Positions 7,532 to 14,567 of a stretch of 14,567 nt of DNA are shown here, piece by piece. The number at the start of each line of letters is the position of its first letter. The first letter of the stretch is position 1. Position numbers and translations under genes: made by a program. The notes below the pieces were generated by a model that searched no databases, was not told where the DNA came from, and was given only the letters and a program-made list of their open reading frames with translations. This DNA is from Comamonadaceae bacterium UBA2334 (lineage in GTDB: Bacteria; Pseudomonadota; Gammaproteobacteria; Burkholderiales; Burkholderiaceae_C), in NCBI GenBank assembly GCA_002344885.1, contig DDUQ01000105.1, positions 16,069 to 30,635 of the forward strand. The letters run 5' to 3'.

Positions 7532-8088
7532 ACGGGTTTGGCAAACTGTGGCATCAGCCGCGCCACCACGGGGCCGCTGGCGTCCCAGGTCATGCAGCGG
7601 CCCACAAAAAAGGGCGGCTTGTCGGGGTCGTGCATGGGTTCGCCACGGGCCAGGCGCTGCACCTCGCGGTGGTGCGGAATGGTCTGGAACGCGGCGGTCG
7701 CGATGTTGAACAGCAGTTCGCGCAGGTGGGTGCAGCCTTCGAGGCCACCCACGGTTTTCTCAATGGTCTGGCGCCAGCCGCTGCCGATGGTCATGCCCAC
7801 AAACCGGCGCATATGCTGGTTGGCCACACCGCACTCGCCAAACGGGGCGGTGTGCATGCTGGTGGCAATGTCGTGGATGCGGAAGTCGGCGTCCAGCGTC
7901 ACGCGCAGGAATAGGTGGTGCACCGGGTCACCGGCCCGGCGGATGCCGGGGCCGCTGATGTGGTCGTAGTGTTTGGCATCGTGCAGCTCGCCTTCCATGT
8001 CCCACAGGCCGTCGGGCCGGGCGAATCCACGGAAGGTCAGGGTACGGGTGTGCAGCGGCGTGCGTTCGTAGTCAGGGGTGGGCAACAT
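7525..8088 (-). CDS. DUF2889 family protein
   Basis: This 187-residue soluble protein of unknown function fits the DUF2889 family. The family-like features are the start LHTRTLTFRGFARPDGLWD, a central HHLFLRVTLD strand, and a conserved-looking GCTHLRELL segment near the middle. Several His and Cys residues (for example HTAPFGEC) could bind a metal, but no known enzyme motif is visible. I chose ATG 8088, ten residues before conserved sequence would be lost. A GTG at 8118, with GGCAGG in front, would add ten residues and is equally possible. It is the last gene of the likely tsaE-amiC-eamA transcript, 61 bases after eamA (31 with the GTG start). It ends inside the convergent HD-GYP gene. No functional link to its neighbours is apparent. 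Confidence 0.8.
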   Translation of the reverse strand: MLPTPDYERTPLHTRTLTFRGFARPDGLWDMEGELHDAKHYDHISGPGIRRAGDPVHHLFLRVTLDADFRIHDIATSMHTAPFGECGVANQHMRRFVGMTIGSGWRQTIEKTVGGLEGCTHLRELLFNIATAAFQTIPHHREVQRLARGEPMHDPDKPPFFVGRCMTWDASGPVVARLMPQFAKPVQ

Positions 8089-8149
8089 GGTGACGGATTG
8101 TGGCCCGGGTTGCGTCACCCTGCCGTCGCCTGTTTGTCTGGCGGGTTCG

Positions 8150-9052
8150 TCAGAACCGGTTGGCCAGCCAGGCGCGCAGCCGTGTACCCCACAGGTTCAG
8201 TGCCAAGCCCGCCATCAGCAAGGCTGCGCCGGCAAAGTGGACGGCCTGCAAGGCCTCTCCGTACACCACCCAGCCGGTCGTCAGGCCCACCACCGGCACC
8301 AGCAGGCTGAACGGGGCCACCAGGTTGGCACGGTAGCGGGTCAGCAGTCCCGTCCAGATGCTGTAACCAAACAGCGTCGCCACCAGCGAGAGGTAAGCCA
8401 GCGCCGCCAACGCCTCCCAGTTGAATGCGGCCAGGGCGTCGCCCATCGCGGAAGGGCCCTCCAGTCCGTACGACAGCAGCAGGAAAGGGATGGGCGGCAC
8501 CAGGCTGCCCCACACCACCAGCCCCAGCTGGTTGACGGGGCCCCGGTGGCTGATGACGCGTGTGACCACGTTGCTGGCGGCCCAGCTGGTGGCGGCAGCC
8601 AGCGTCAGGCCAAAGCCGATCAGCGGCATGTGCGCGCCGTGCGCCGAGCCGATCAGTGCCAGCCCGCAGCCCGCCAGCGCCAGGCCGCCCAGTTGGGGGG
8701 CTGACCACTGCTCTTTCAGTACCAGGGCAGCCAACACCAGCGTGAAAAACGCCTGCGACTGCAACACCAGCGACGCCAGTCCCGTGGGCATGCCCAGCTT
8801 CACCGCCGTGAACAGGAAAGCAAACTGGCCGACCGAAGCCGTCAGCCCGTACAGCACCAGCAGCCGCAACGGCACATCGGGCCGGCGGACGAACAGGATG
8901 GCGGGAAATGCCGCCAGCATGAAGCGCAGCGCGCCCAGGAGCATGGGCGGCACATGGGTCACGCCCACCTTCACCACCACAAAATTCAGGCCCCACGCCA
9001 CCACCACCAGCAGGGCCAGGGCAATGTCGGCGGGGCGCATGCGGTCGGTCAT
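8150..9052 (-). CDS. eamA: EamA-type drug/metabolite transporter, likely O-acetylserine/cysteine exporter
   Basis: This is a 300-residue inner-membrane protein with about ten hydrophobic helices arranged as two EamA repeats (about 8-135 and 145-290). From memory it resembles E. coli EamA (YdeD), the exporter of O-acetylserine and cysteine, over nearly its whole length. Shared segments include ALLVVVAWGLNFVVVKVG (13-30), GLASLVLQSQAFFT (91-104) and the SLLVPVVGL region (249-257), and the length agrees. The exact substrate in this organism is not proven, because DMT transporters vary. ATG 9052 shares one base with the amiC stop (TGATG), indicating translational coupling. A second in-frame ATG four codons later is possible. 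Confidence 0.88.
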   Translation of the reverse strand: MTDRMRPADIALALLVVVAWGLNFVVVKVGVTHVPPMLLGALRFMLAAFPAILFVRRPDVPLRLLVLYGLTASVGQFAFLFTAVKLGMPTGLASLVLQSQAFFTLVLAALVLKEQWSAPQLGGLALAGCGLALIGSAHGAHMPLIGFGLTLAAATSWAASNVVTRVISHRGPVNQLGLVVWGSLVPPIPFLLLSYGLEGPSAMGDALAAFNWEALAALAYLSLVATLFGYSIWTGLLTRYRANLVAPFSLLVPVVGLTTGWVVYGEALQAVHFAGAALLMAGLALNLWGTRLRAWLANRF

Positions 9053-10713
9053 CAGGTGCTTCGGGTGCGTGCCAGTGGCGGGTTGGCCTGGAAGTAGCGT
9101 TCGATGCCCTTCATCAGCGCGTCGGCCAACTGGTGCTGGTAGGCCGGGTCGTTCAGGCGGGCTTCCTCGTCGGGGTTGCTGATGAAGGCAGTTTCCACCA
9201 GCACGCTGGGGATGTCGGGCGCACGCAGTACCGCAAAACCGGCCTGCTCCACCCTGGGTTTGTGCAGTTTACCCACCCGGCCCATTTCCCGCAGCATGGC
9301 CGCGCCCAGTTTCAGGCTGTCGTTGATCTGTGCTGTGGTGCTCATGTCCAGCATGGCGCGCCGCACAGTGGCGTCGGCGGCTTTGACGTTCAGGCCGCCC
9401 ACCACATCGGCTGCGTTTTCCCTGTTGGCCATCCACCGTGCCGCGGCGCTGCTGGCACCCCGCGTGCTGAGCGCAAACACGCTGCCGCCCTGCGGGTTGG
9501 GGGTGAAGAACGCGTCGGCATGGATGCTGATGAACAGGTCGGCCTGTACGCGCCGAGCCTTGTCCACCCGCACGTGCAGCGGCACGAAGAAGTCGGCGTC
9601 GCGGGTCATGAAGGCCCTCATCGGGTTGCCTTTGACCTGCGAGGCGTTGATGCGGTCGCGCAGCTTGTGCGCAATTTCCAGCACCACCTTTTTTTCGTGC
9701 GTGCCGTTGGGGCCGATGGCACCGGGGTCTTCGCCGCCGTGTCCGGGGTCCAGCGCCACGATGATGAGCCGGTCGGTGGCCGAGGGTGCAGTGGCCTGGC
9801 GCGTTGAGGTGGCCGGAGCGGCCGCAGGCGCGGCGGGTGGAACAGGCTGCCCACCGGCGGTCGCCTGCTGGCTGCTGGCCCGCAGCGCCGAGCCGCTGGG
9901 CCGGTCCGGCCCCTGGGTCATGCTGGGCGACTGTGTTTTGGCATCAAAACTGGCCCTGCCGCTTGTCCCCATTGGGGTATTCGCTGCGGTTTTTGTATCC
10001 CTGCTGGCGGCAGTATCTGCAGCGGTAAGCGCAGCGGCCGGTGTCGTGCCAGGGTGGGGGGCGTGCAGGGCAATCAGCGCGCCCAGCGGGTCGGCATCGG
10101 TTGGGGCTTTGGCTGTGGTGGGGCTGTGCGGGACGGCTGCCGCACCTGCGGACACGGCGGAGGGCGTGGGCGATGCTGCAGGTGGTTTGGCTGTCACAGG
10201 CGGTGATGCCCGCGTGCGCTCGTCAGCCATGCGTTGCGCAATCAGTTCGGCCAGCGGGTCGGCTGCCTGGGTGGGGTACAGGTCGAACACCAGCCGGTGC
10301 TGGTAGGCGGCCACTGGTGGCAAGGTGAACACCTGCGGCTGGATGGATTTTTTCATGTCCACCACCAGGCGCACCACGTCGGGTTTGTACTGGGCCACGC
10401 GCAGCCCCGCGATGTTCGGGTCGTCCGACTTGACGCGGCCCACCAGTTCTTTCAGCTCGGGCACGAGGTCGATGCCCTCGATGTCCACTGCCAGCCGGGG
10501 CGGGTCTTGCACCAGTTGCGAGTGAGCCACCAGTGCAGCGTCAGACTCGATGGTGATGCGCGTGTAGTCCTGCGCGGGCCACACCCGCACGGCCACGATG
10601 CGCGCCGCGCTGGCCAGGTGGGGGGTACCCAGCCACAGCGCCAGGCTGCCCCGCCCCAGCCATGTGCCGCCTGACGTGGCCAGCCAGTGCTCGAGGAACG
10701 CACGCCGCTTCAA
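9052..10713 (-). CDS. amiC: N-acetylmuramoyl-L-alanine amidase AmiC, periplasmic, Tat-type signal
   Basis: This 553-residue amidase cuts the bond between muramic acid and the stem peptide, separating daughter cells at division. The N-terminus KRRAFLEHW followed by a hydrophobic stretch ending near ASAA (34-37) looks like a twin-arginine signal, as in E. coli AmiC. Residues about 38-147 form the AMIN peptidoglycan-binding domain. A Pro/Ala/Thr-rich linker of about 165 residues (150-314) follows. The zinc amidase domain (315-545) has all ligands: His325 in DPGHGG, Glu340, His398 in SIHAD, and catalytic Glu507 in VETAF. The protein is over 100 residues longer than E. coli AmiC, mostly because of the linker, which holds a short duplication. 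The start is TTG at 10713, supported by GGAG seven bases upstream and by the signal peptide beginning right there. It overlaps the tsaE stop. It should need an EnvC/NlpD-type activator, none of which is in the window. Confidence 0.93.
   Translation of the reverse strand: MKRRAFLEHWLATSGGTWLGRGSLALWLGTPHLASAARIVAVRVWPAQDYTRITIESDAALVAHSQLVQDPPRLAVDIEGIDLVPELKELVGRVKSDDPNIAGLRVAQYKPDVVRLVVDMKKSIQPQVFTLPPVAAYQHRLVFDLYPTQAADPLAELIAQRMADERTRASPPVTAKPPAASPTPSAVSAGAAAVPHSPTTAKAPTDADPLGALIALHAPHPGTTPAAALTAADTAASRDTKTAANTPMGTSGRASFDAKTQSPSMTQGPDRPSGSALRASSQQATAGGQPVPPAAPAAAPATSTRQATAPSATDRLIIVALDPGHGGEDPGAIGPNGTHEKKVVLEIAHKLRDRINASQVKGNPMRAFMTRDADFFVPLHVRVDKARRVQADLFISIHADAFFTPNPQGGSVFALSTRGASSAAARWMANRENAADVVGGLNVKAADATVRRAMLDMSTTAQINDSLKLGAAMLREMGRVGKLHKPRVEQAGFAVLRAPDIPSVLVETAFISNPDEEARLNDPAYQHQLADALMKGIERYFQANPPLARTRST
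10070..10263. repeat. Direct 26-base repeat in the AmiC linker (copies at 10070-10095 and 10238-10263)
   Basis: Two 26-base copies, identical at 23 positions, start 168 bases (56 codons) apart and in the same reading frame. Each encodes a version of ADPL-x2-LIA (protein residues 151-159 and 207-215). The first copy sits at the end of the AMIN domain and the second within the Pro/Ala-rich linker. The in-frame duplication suggests that the long linker grew partly by tandem copying. Confidence 0.75.
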
Positions 10714-11276
10714 GGGGTGTCTCCGTTGCTGGCCGGGGCTGCGGAGGCGGATGAGTCGGCATGGGCCTGCCCAGCCTTCGCAGCAGCCAGCCAGGTTGCG
10801 CCCTTCTCTGTGCCAGGCACCAGTCTGGCCAGGCGGCTGTCATCAGCCTGGGTCAGCAGGTGGATGGCCAGATCGGCCACCGGCAGGTAGGGGCCGGCAT
10901 TGTCGGGCCATTCCACCAGCTTCAGGCCCCGGCTGGCAAACACGTCGCGAAAACCGGCGTCTTCCCACTCCCGGGGGTCGTCGAAGCGGTAGAAGTCGAA
11001 GTGCCACACGGCCACGTCGCCCAGCGGGCCGCTGGCCTGGTGGGGCTCCACCACCGCATAGGTGGGGCTTTTGATGCGGCCGCTCACGCCCATGGCCTGC
11101 AGCAGGTGGCGCACAAAGGTGGTCTTGCCGGCACCCAGGTCGCCGTGGAGCGTGACGGTGGCGTCGGCGGCCTGGGCGCAGGCCGCCAGGCGCATGGCAA
11201 ACGCCTGGGTGTCGGCTTCAGTGTCCCAGCGCAGCTGCAAGTTTGTGTGGCGTGGTGTCAGAGGGTGGTCGGGCAT
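10710..11276 (-). CDS. tsaE: TsaE, ATPase for tRNA threonylcarbamoyladenosine (t6A37) biosynthesis
   Basis: TsaE is the essential P-loop ATPase that works with TsaB and TsaD to make t6A at position 37 of ANN-decoding tRNAs. This 188-residue protein has the family signatures in order: Walker A GDLGAGKTT (45-53), SPTY (70-73), HFDFYR (92-97), Glu105 and EWP (122-124). The core ends near residue 152. The last 35 or so residues are an Ala/Ser-rich tail that makes it longer than the roughly 150 residues of E. coli TsaE and is probably disordered. ATG 11276 has no strong ribosome site. The gene is divergent from queG with 61 bases between the starts, so the two promoters must sit close together or overlap. 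Its last codons contain the ribosome site of amiC, and its stop overlaps the amiC start. The tsaE-amiC pair also occurs together in other proteobacteria. Confidence 0.95.
   Translation of the reverse strand: MPDHPLTPRHTNLQLRWDTEADTQAFAMRLAACAQAADATVTLHGDLGAGKTTFVRHLLQAMGVSGRIKSPTYAVVEPHQASGPLGDVAVWHFDFYRFDDPREWEDAGFRDVFASRGLKLVEWPDNAGPYLPVADLAIHLLTQADDSRLARLVPGTEKGATWLAAAKAGQAHADSSASAAPASNGDTP
10721..10724 (-). promoter_or_regulatory. Ribosome binding site that fixes the TTG start of amiC
   Basis: On the minus strand GGAG lies seven bases before TTG 10713 and inside the end of tsaE. No ATG or GTG start precedes a complete signal peptide in this frame, so this site and the overlap with the tsaE stop support the TTG as the true start. 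Confidence 0.7.
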
Positions 11277-11295
11277 GGAACAGGGGCGGGCTTCC

Positions 11296-11301
11296 TACAA
11301 T
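11296..11301 (+). promoter_or_regulatory. Possible -10 element (TACAAT) for queG
   Basis: TACAAT matches the sigma-70 -10 consensus at five of six bases. It lies in the 61-base gap between divergent tsaE and queG, 36 bases before the queG ATG. No good -35 is seen 16-18 bases upstream. If used, transcription would begin near 11308 and carry queG and the lipid-transport genes behind it. Confidence 0.35.
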
Positions 11302-11337
11302 GAGCGGCGCAAACTGTGTGTCAACGTCGGGCTGTGG

Positions 11338-12501
11338 ATGGACGCCGCTTCAAAGATCGTATCGCTGTGTCAGTCTTGGGGTCACGAGCTGGGATTCTCC
11401 CAAATCGGCGTGGCGGGGGTTGACCTGTCGGCGGCGGAGGCCGGTTTGAGTGCCTGGCTGGCCGCCGGGTTCCACGGCAGCATGGGCTACATGGCCCAGC
11501 ACGGGCTCAGGCGTGCCCGGCCAGCCGAACTGGTGCCGGGCACCGTGAGCGTCATCACCGCCCGCATGGACTACCTGCCCCGCCTGCCCGCCGCAGATGC
11601 CACCCAGCCGCGCTCCCTCCCGCTCGCCGTGCAGCCGTCGCTTGCCACTCCCCCTGATGACACCTGGCGGCTGAATGAGCTGGCCCGGCCTGCACAGCTG
11701 ACACGGGGCACCGTGTCGGTGTACGCCCGGGGGCGGGACTACCACAAGGTGCTGCGCCAGCGCCTGCAGAAGCTGGCCGACCGGCTGGCCGCCCATGTGG
11801 GGCCACTGGGGCACCGCGTGTTCACCGATTCGGCCCCTGTGCTCGAAGCCGAGCTGGCCACCCGAAGCGGCCAGGGCTGGCGGGGCAAGCACACGCTGGT
11901 GCTCAGCCGCGAGGGCGGGTCGATGTTTTTTCTGGGCGAAATCTATGTGGACCTGGCCCTGCCCGCCACTCCCCCGACGACCGACCACTGCGGTGCCTGC
12001 TCGGCCTGCCTGGGGGCCTGCCCGACACAGGCCATCGTGGCCCCGTACCGCCTGGATGCCCGGCGTTGCATTTCCTACCTGACCATTGAACACGACGGGG
12101 CCATTCCCATGGAGTTTCGCCGGGCGATGGGCAACCGCATTTACGGCTGTGACGATTGCCAGCTGGTCTGTCCCTGGAACAAGTTTGCCCGGCGCAGCCC
12201 CTTGCCCGACTTTGACGAACGCGCCGGGTTGAACGGTGAGGCACTGGCGGCCCTGCTGCGCTGGAGCGAGCCCGATTTCCTGGCCAGAACCGAAGGCACG
12301 CCCATTCGCCGCATTGGCCATGTCCGGTGGTTGCGTAATGTGGCGGTGGCCGCGGGCAATGCGCTGCGCGCCCCTGGCCTGACAGAGGCTGACCGTGCGG
12401 CCTTGCAGCAAGCGCTGGGGGTATGCGCCGACCACGCCAGCGACGTGGTGCGCGAGCTTGTGCAGTGGGCACTGCAGCCTGCCGGGGCGGATGCCCGATG
12501 A
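11338..12501 (+). CDS. queG: QueG, epoxyqueuosine reductase
   Basis: QueG carries out the last step of queuosine synthesis in tRNA, reducing epoxyqueuosine with cobalamin and two [4Fe-4S] clusters. This protein has 387 residues, against about 380 in E. coli. Visible signatures are the N-terminal GFSQIGVAGVDL, the PGTVSVITARMDYLP segment (67-81), GRDYHK (132-137), the ferredoxin-like CGACSACLGACP (Cys218, 221, 224, 228), Cys244, and CDDCQLVCPWNK (Cys271, 274, 278). Compared with my memory of E. coli QueG, about 27 extra residues rich in Pro and Ala lie between residues 82 and 120, while the ends are shorter. The frame is open from 11062, but the sequence before ATG 11338 is antisense to tsaE and not family-like. 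No clear ribosome site precedes 11338. The stop overlaps the next ATG by four bases (ATGA), coupling it to an unrelated-looking permease. Confidence 0.95.
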   Translation: MDAASKIVSLCQSWGHELGFSQIGVAGVDLSAAEAGLSAWLAAGFHGSMGYMAQHGLRRARPAELVPGTVSVITARMDYLPRLPAADATQPRSLPLAVQPSLATPPDDTWRLNELARPAQLTRGTVSVYARGRDYHKVLRQRLQKLADRLAAHVGPLGHRVFTDSAPVLEAELATRSGQGWRGKHTLVLSREGGSMFFLGEIYVDLALPATPPTTDHCGACSACLGACPTQAIVAPYRLDARRCISYLTIEHDGAIPMEFRRAMGNRIYGCDDCQLVCPWNKFARRSPLPDFDERAGLNGEALAALLRWSEPDFLARTEGTPIRRIGHVRWLRNVAVAAGNALRAPGLTEADRAALQQALGVCADHASDVVRELVQWALQPAGADAR

Positions 12502-13292
12502 ATCCGGCAGACGGGTTTGCCAGGCGCTGGGCGCTGGCCATGCAGCGCCGGGTGCGCAACACGGTGCAGGTGTGCAACGACACCGCATTGCTGCTGGCGC
12601 TGGCCACCACCCCGGGCACCTGGTCGGCCGCCTGGCGTGCACGGCTGTCGCAGCAGGTGGTGTCGGCCACGTTGCCGCAGTTGCCCTGGTTCACGGTGCT
12701 GGCTGCGCTCATTGGGTTGGTGCTCATCCGCATCGTGGTGGTCACGGCGCACAGCTACGGCCTGTCGCAGTTTGCGCTGGAAATGGTCGTGCGGGTGCTG
12801 GTGCTGGAGCTGCTCCCGCTGTCGGCAGCCCTGTTCGTTGCCCTGCGTGGCACGCTGCCCATGGCCTCAGAGCTGCGCCGCCTGCAAGCCAGGGCGGGGC
12901 AGCTGGCCATGCCGCTGGCCGTGTGGCTCACCGACGAAGTGCTGCCGCGCGCGCTGGCAGGCATGTTTGCCGTGATGCTGCTGATGGCCATCAGCGGCGT
13001 GGTGGCGCTGGTGCTGGCCTACCTGATGGTGCACGGCGTGTCGCCCTGGGGCCTGGAGGCCTACACCCGCATGGTGGGCCGGGTGTTCAGCCCGGCGGTG
13101 GCGCTGGTGTGCGTGCTCAAGACGCTGGCGTTCGCACTGGCCGTGGGGGCGGTCCCACTGGTGTCGGTGGGTGGGCCGGCACGTCCGGCGCACGGCTCAG
13201 TGGGCCCGGCGGTTGAACTCGTGGGTCTGGTGCGCACGACGGCCGCGCTGCTGCTGGTCGAGGTGCTGTCTCTGGTTGGCAACTATTATTGA
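12498..13292 (+). CDS. Divergent MlaE-like ABC permease
   Basis: This 264-residue inner-membrane protein has four to six hydrophobic segments (about 64-84, 93-117, 151-180, 197-224, 242-262). The length, layout, and position directly before an MCE gene fit the MlaE permease family, which moves phospholipids between the inner and outer membranes. It is divergent. Where MlaE proteins usually have an AGR...AAELGTM coupling segment, this one has ALRGTLPMASELRRL (115-129), keeping the Glu and little else. ATG 12498 overlaps the queG stop by four bases, and a GCGGA-like ribosome site lies just upstream. The frame is open from 12423 but inside queG. The MCE gene starts seven bases downstream. No ATPase partner is adjacent. 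Membrane protein status is firm; the family call rests largely on context. Confidence 0.72.
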   Translation: MNPADGFARRWALAMQRRVRNTVQVCNDTALLLALATTPGTWSAAWRARLSQQVVSATLPQLPWFTVLAALIGLVLIRIVVVTAHSYGLSQFALEMVVRVLVLELLPLSAALFVALRGTLPMASELRRLQARAGQLAMPLAVWLTDEVLPRALAGMFAVMLLMAISGVVALVLAYLMVHGVSPWGLEAYTRMVGRVFSPAVALVCVLKTLAFALAVGAVPLVSVGGPARPAHGSVGPAVELVGLVRTTAALLLVEVLSLVGNYY

Positions 13293-13299
13293 GCGCAGC

Positions 13300-14310
13300 A
13301 TGAACCCCTTGAACGACCCCGTCGTTTCGTCAGATCCGCCCGATGCGCTGCCGCCTGGCGTGCAGCGCCGCGCCCTGGCGTTGCTGGTGCTGCTGGTGGC
13401 ACTGGTGGTGGGATCGGCGGTGTACGTGATGGTGGCGCGGGGGGTGTTCGAGGCCACCCACCGCCTGGTGCTGCGGGCCGACGACGCGGAAGGCGTGACC
13501 GTCGGGATGGACATGACGTTTGCGGGCTTTCCCATCGGGCGGGTGCGGCGCATTGAACTCGGGGCGGACGGCATGGCCCGCCTGTTGGTCGATGTGCCCC
13601 GGCGTGACGCCCGCTGGCTGCGCACCAGCAGCGTGTTCACGCTGGAGCGCAGCCTGGTGGGTGGCACCCGGTTGCGCGCGTTCAGCGGCGTGCTGGACGA
13701 CCCGCCGTTGCCTGATGGGGCCGAGCGCAACCTGCTCAAAGGCGATGCACTGGCCGAGTTGCCCCAACTGATGGTGGCGGTGCGCGAGGTGCTGGGCAAC
13801 CTGAACCGGCTCACCTCGGCTGACGCACCCCTGGCCCGCACGCTGGGCAACCTGGCCACCACCACTGAGCGCCTGAACGGGCCACAGGGTGCGCTGCGCG
13901 TGCTGGTGGGCAGTGAGGCAGAGGCCGCCCGCCTGCTGGCCCAGGTGCAAGGCACGCTGACGCGCACGCAGGCGTTGCTGGCGCGGCTTGACGGTGTGGC
14001 GCAGCGAACCGACGGCGTGCTGGCGCAGGCCGATGCCCAGGTGTTTGGCCCGCAGGGCCTGGCCACTGACGCGCAGCACCTGACCCGCCAGCTGGCCGAT
14101 GCGGTGGCCGAAGCGCGCCAGAGCCTGAAGAAGGTTGACGCGTTGCTGGCAGATGCCCAGCAGGTGACGGGCAACGTCAAGGCGGCCAGCACCGACCTGC
14201 ATGTGTTGCGAACCGATGTGGAGGTGAGCTTGCGCAAGCTGGACAGCATGGTGAACGACATCCAGCGCAAGTGGCCGTTTGCGTCCGACCCCGAGGTGAA
14301 GCTGCCATGA
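13300..14310 (+). CDS. MlaD-like MCE-domain protein, inner-membrane anchored
   Basis: This is a 336-residue periplasmic lipid-binding protein of the MCE family. One transmembrane helix (about 24-46) anchors it to the inner membrane. The MCE domain follows (about 52-135), with the typical DAEGVTVGMDMTFAGFPIGRV segment start near residue 62. Residues about 150-325 are a long helical, probably coiled-coil region, as in MCE proteins that form tubes or needles reaching across the periplasm. The C-terminal IQRKWPFASDPEVKLP resembles endings I recall in other beta-proteobacterial MCE proteins. The frame is open from 13171, but ATG 13300 is chosen because earlier sequence overlaps the permease gene in another frame. 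The ribosome site is weak, so translation may be coupled across the seven-base gap. The stop overlaps the next ATG by four bases. Confidence 0.88.
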   Translation: MNPLNDPVVSSDPPDALPPGVQRRALALLVLLVALVVGSAVYVMVARGVFEATHRLVLRADDAEGVTVGMDMTFAGFPIGRVRRIELGADGMARLLVDVPRRDARWLRTSSVFTLERSLVGGTRLRAFSGVLDDPPLPDGAERNLLKGDALAELPQLMVAVREVLGNLNRLTSADAPLARTLGNLATTTERLNGPQGALRVLVGSEAEAARLLAQVQGTLTRTQALLARLDGVAQRTDGVLAQADAQVFGPQGLATDAQHLTRQLADAVAEARQSLKKVDALLADAQQVTGNVKAASTDLHVLRTDVEVSLRKLDSMVNDIQRKWPFASDPEVKLP

Positions 14311-14567
14311 GCCTGTTGCTTGGCCTGTCCGGCTTGTCCATGAAGCCCGCTCGTTCTGTTGTGCGACGGTTGGCGCAGACGGCAGTGATCGGTCTGGTGG
14401 CCGCCTTGGCGGGTTGTGGCAGCACCCCACCGGCACCAGACTGGCAGATTCAGGTCCGCGACGCGAACCTGCGCGCCACCGCTGCCTACCTGGCTGGCCA
14501 CGACCGCGTGGCCGTTGCCGAGTTTGCCCGCGCACGGCGCGAGGCCGCACGCAGTGCGCGGCCCGAT
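14307..14567 (+). CDS. Putative lipoprotein (3' end off the window)
   Basis: The frame stays open to the right edge, giving 87 residues. A hydrophobic stretch (about 24-36) ends in the lipobox LAGC with the lipidated Cys37. The following Gly and Ser, rather than Asp, predict sorting to the outer membrane if the E. coli rule holds. After a Pro-rich spacer the mature part begins as a charged Ala/Arg-rich helix. ATG 14307 overlaps the MCE stop and has GAGG ten bases upstream (14292-14295). ATG 14340 would give a shorter classical signal but lacks a ribosome site. By position it is probably an auxiliary lipoprotein of the lipid transporter, like MlaA or PqiC in role. The visible sequence does not resemble PqiC-type proteins that I can recall, so the function is open. 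Confidence 0.7.
   Translation, partial: MSLLLGLSGLSMKPARSVVRRLAQTAVIGLVAALAGCGSTPPAPDWQIQVRDANLRATAAYLAGHDRVAVAEFARARREAARSARPD

Noticed and set aside
9176..10306. A 376-codon open frame antisense to amiC.
   Set aside because: It is rich in Ser, Ala and Leu with no recognisable domain, and mirrors the codon bias of the amidase gene with all its zinc ligands.
11515..11751. Two similar segments in QueG (RPAELVPGTVSV and RPAQLTRGTVSV) as an internal duplication.
   Set aside because: Each lies next to a separately conserved QueG motif (RMDYLP and GRDYHK), so the likeness is probably chance plus family constraint.
11350..12642. A 430-codon open frame antisense to queG.
   Set aside because: It is Gly/Gln/His-rich shadow sequence without domains; queG on the other strand is unambiguous.
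1..14567. Mobile elements, CRISPR, phage genes, tRNA or rRNA.
   Set aside because: No transposase or integrase, no regularly spaced repeats and no tRNA-like or rRNA-like sequence was seen; the genes are nearly contiguous with uniform composition apart from the patch at 2735-2790.

Overview
The window is densely coding, GC-rich DNA, probably from a betaproteobacterium of the order Burkholderiales, likely Comamonadaceae. I base this on the tsaE-amiC pair, an MCE protein with a beta-proteobacterial-looking C-terminus, an EamA close to the E. coli protein, and one AT-rich patch resembling a dispersed repeat I remember from that family. No database search was possible. No tRNA, rRNA, CRISPR array, transposase or phage gene was seen, and no stretch over 300 bases lacks a gene.

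Left part (3-4395): the window opens inside cheB, the chemotaxis methylesterase. A single-domain bacteriohemerythrin follows on the same strand. A radical SAM protein with a cobalamin-binding-like region lies on the minus strand (1363-3486), with an unusual cluster-binding cysteine spacing and an in-frame AT-rich repeat-like patch. A divergent gene encodes a small protein with three predicted zinc sites.

Centre (4509-7531): two translationally coupled genes form a two-component system. The first is a soluble histidine kinase with an N-terminal hemerythrin domain. The second is a response regulator made of receiver, DUF3369-like and HD-GYP domains. The simplest reading is a diiron sensor of O2 (or NO or redox state) that controls c-di-GMP hydrolysis. 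It is the most interesting system here, and cheB and a second hemerythrin lie nearby.

Right part, minus strand (7525-11276): read from right to left this is tsaE (tRNA t6A synthesis), amiC (cell-division amidase, TTG start overlapping the tsaE stop), eamA (O-acetylserine/cysteine exporter family, one-base overlap) and a DUF2889 protein. They are probably one transcript.

Right part, plus strand (11338-14567): queG (epoxyqueuosine reductase) is followed by a divergent MlaE-like permease (4-base overlap), an MlaD-like MCE protein and the start of a lipoprotein. These look like parts of a lipid-transport system across the envelope, but no ATPase gene lies between permease and MCE protein. It must be outside the window or supplied in trans.
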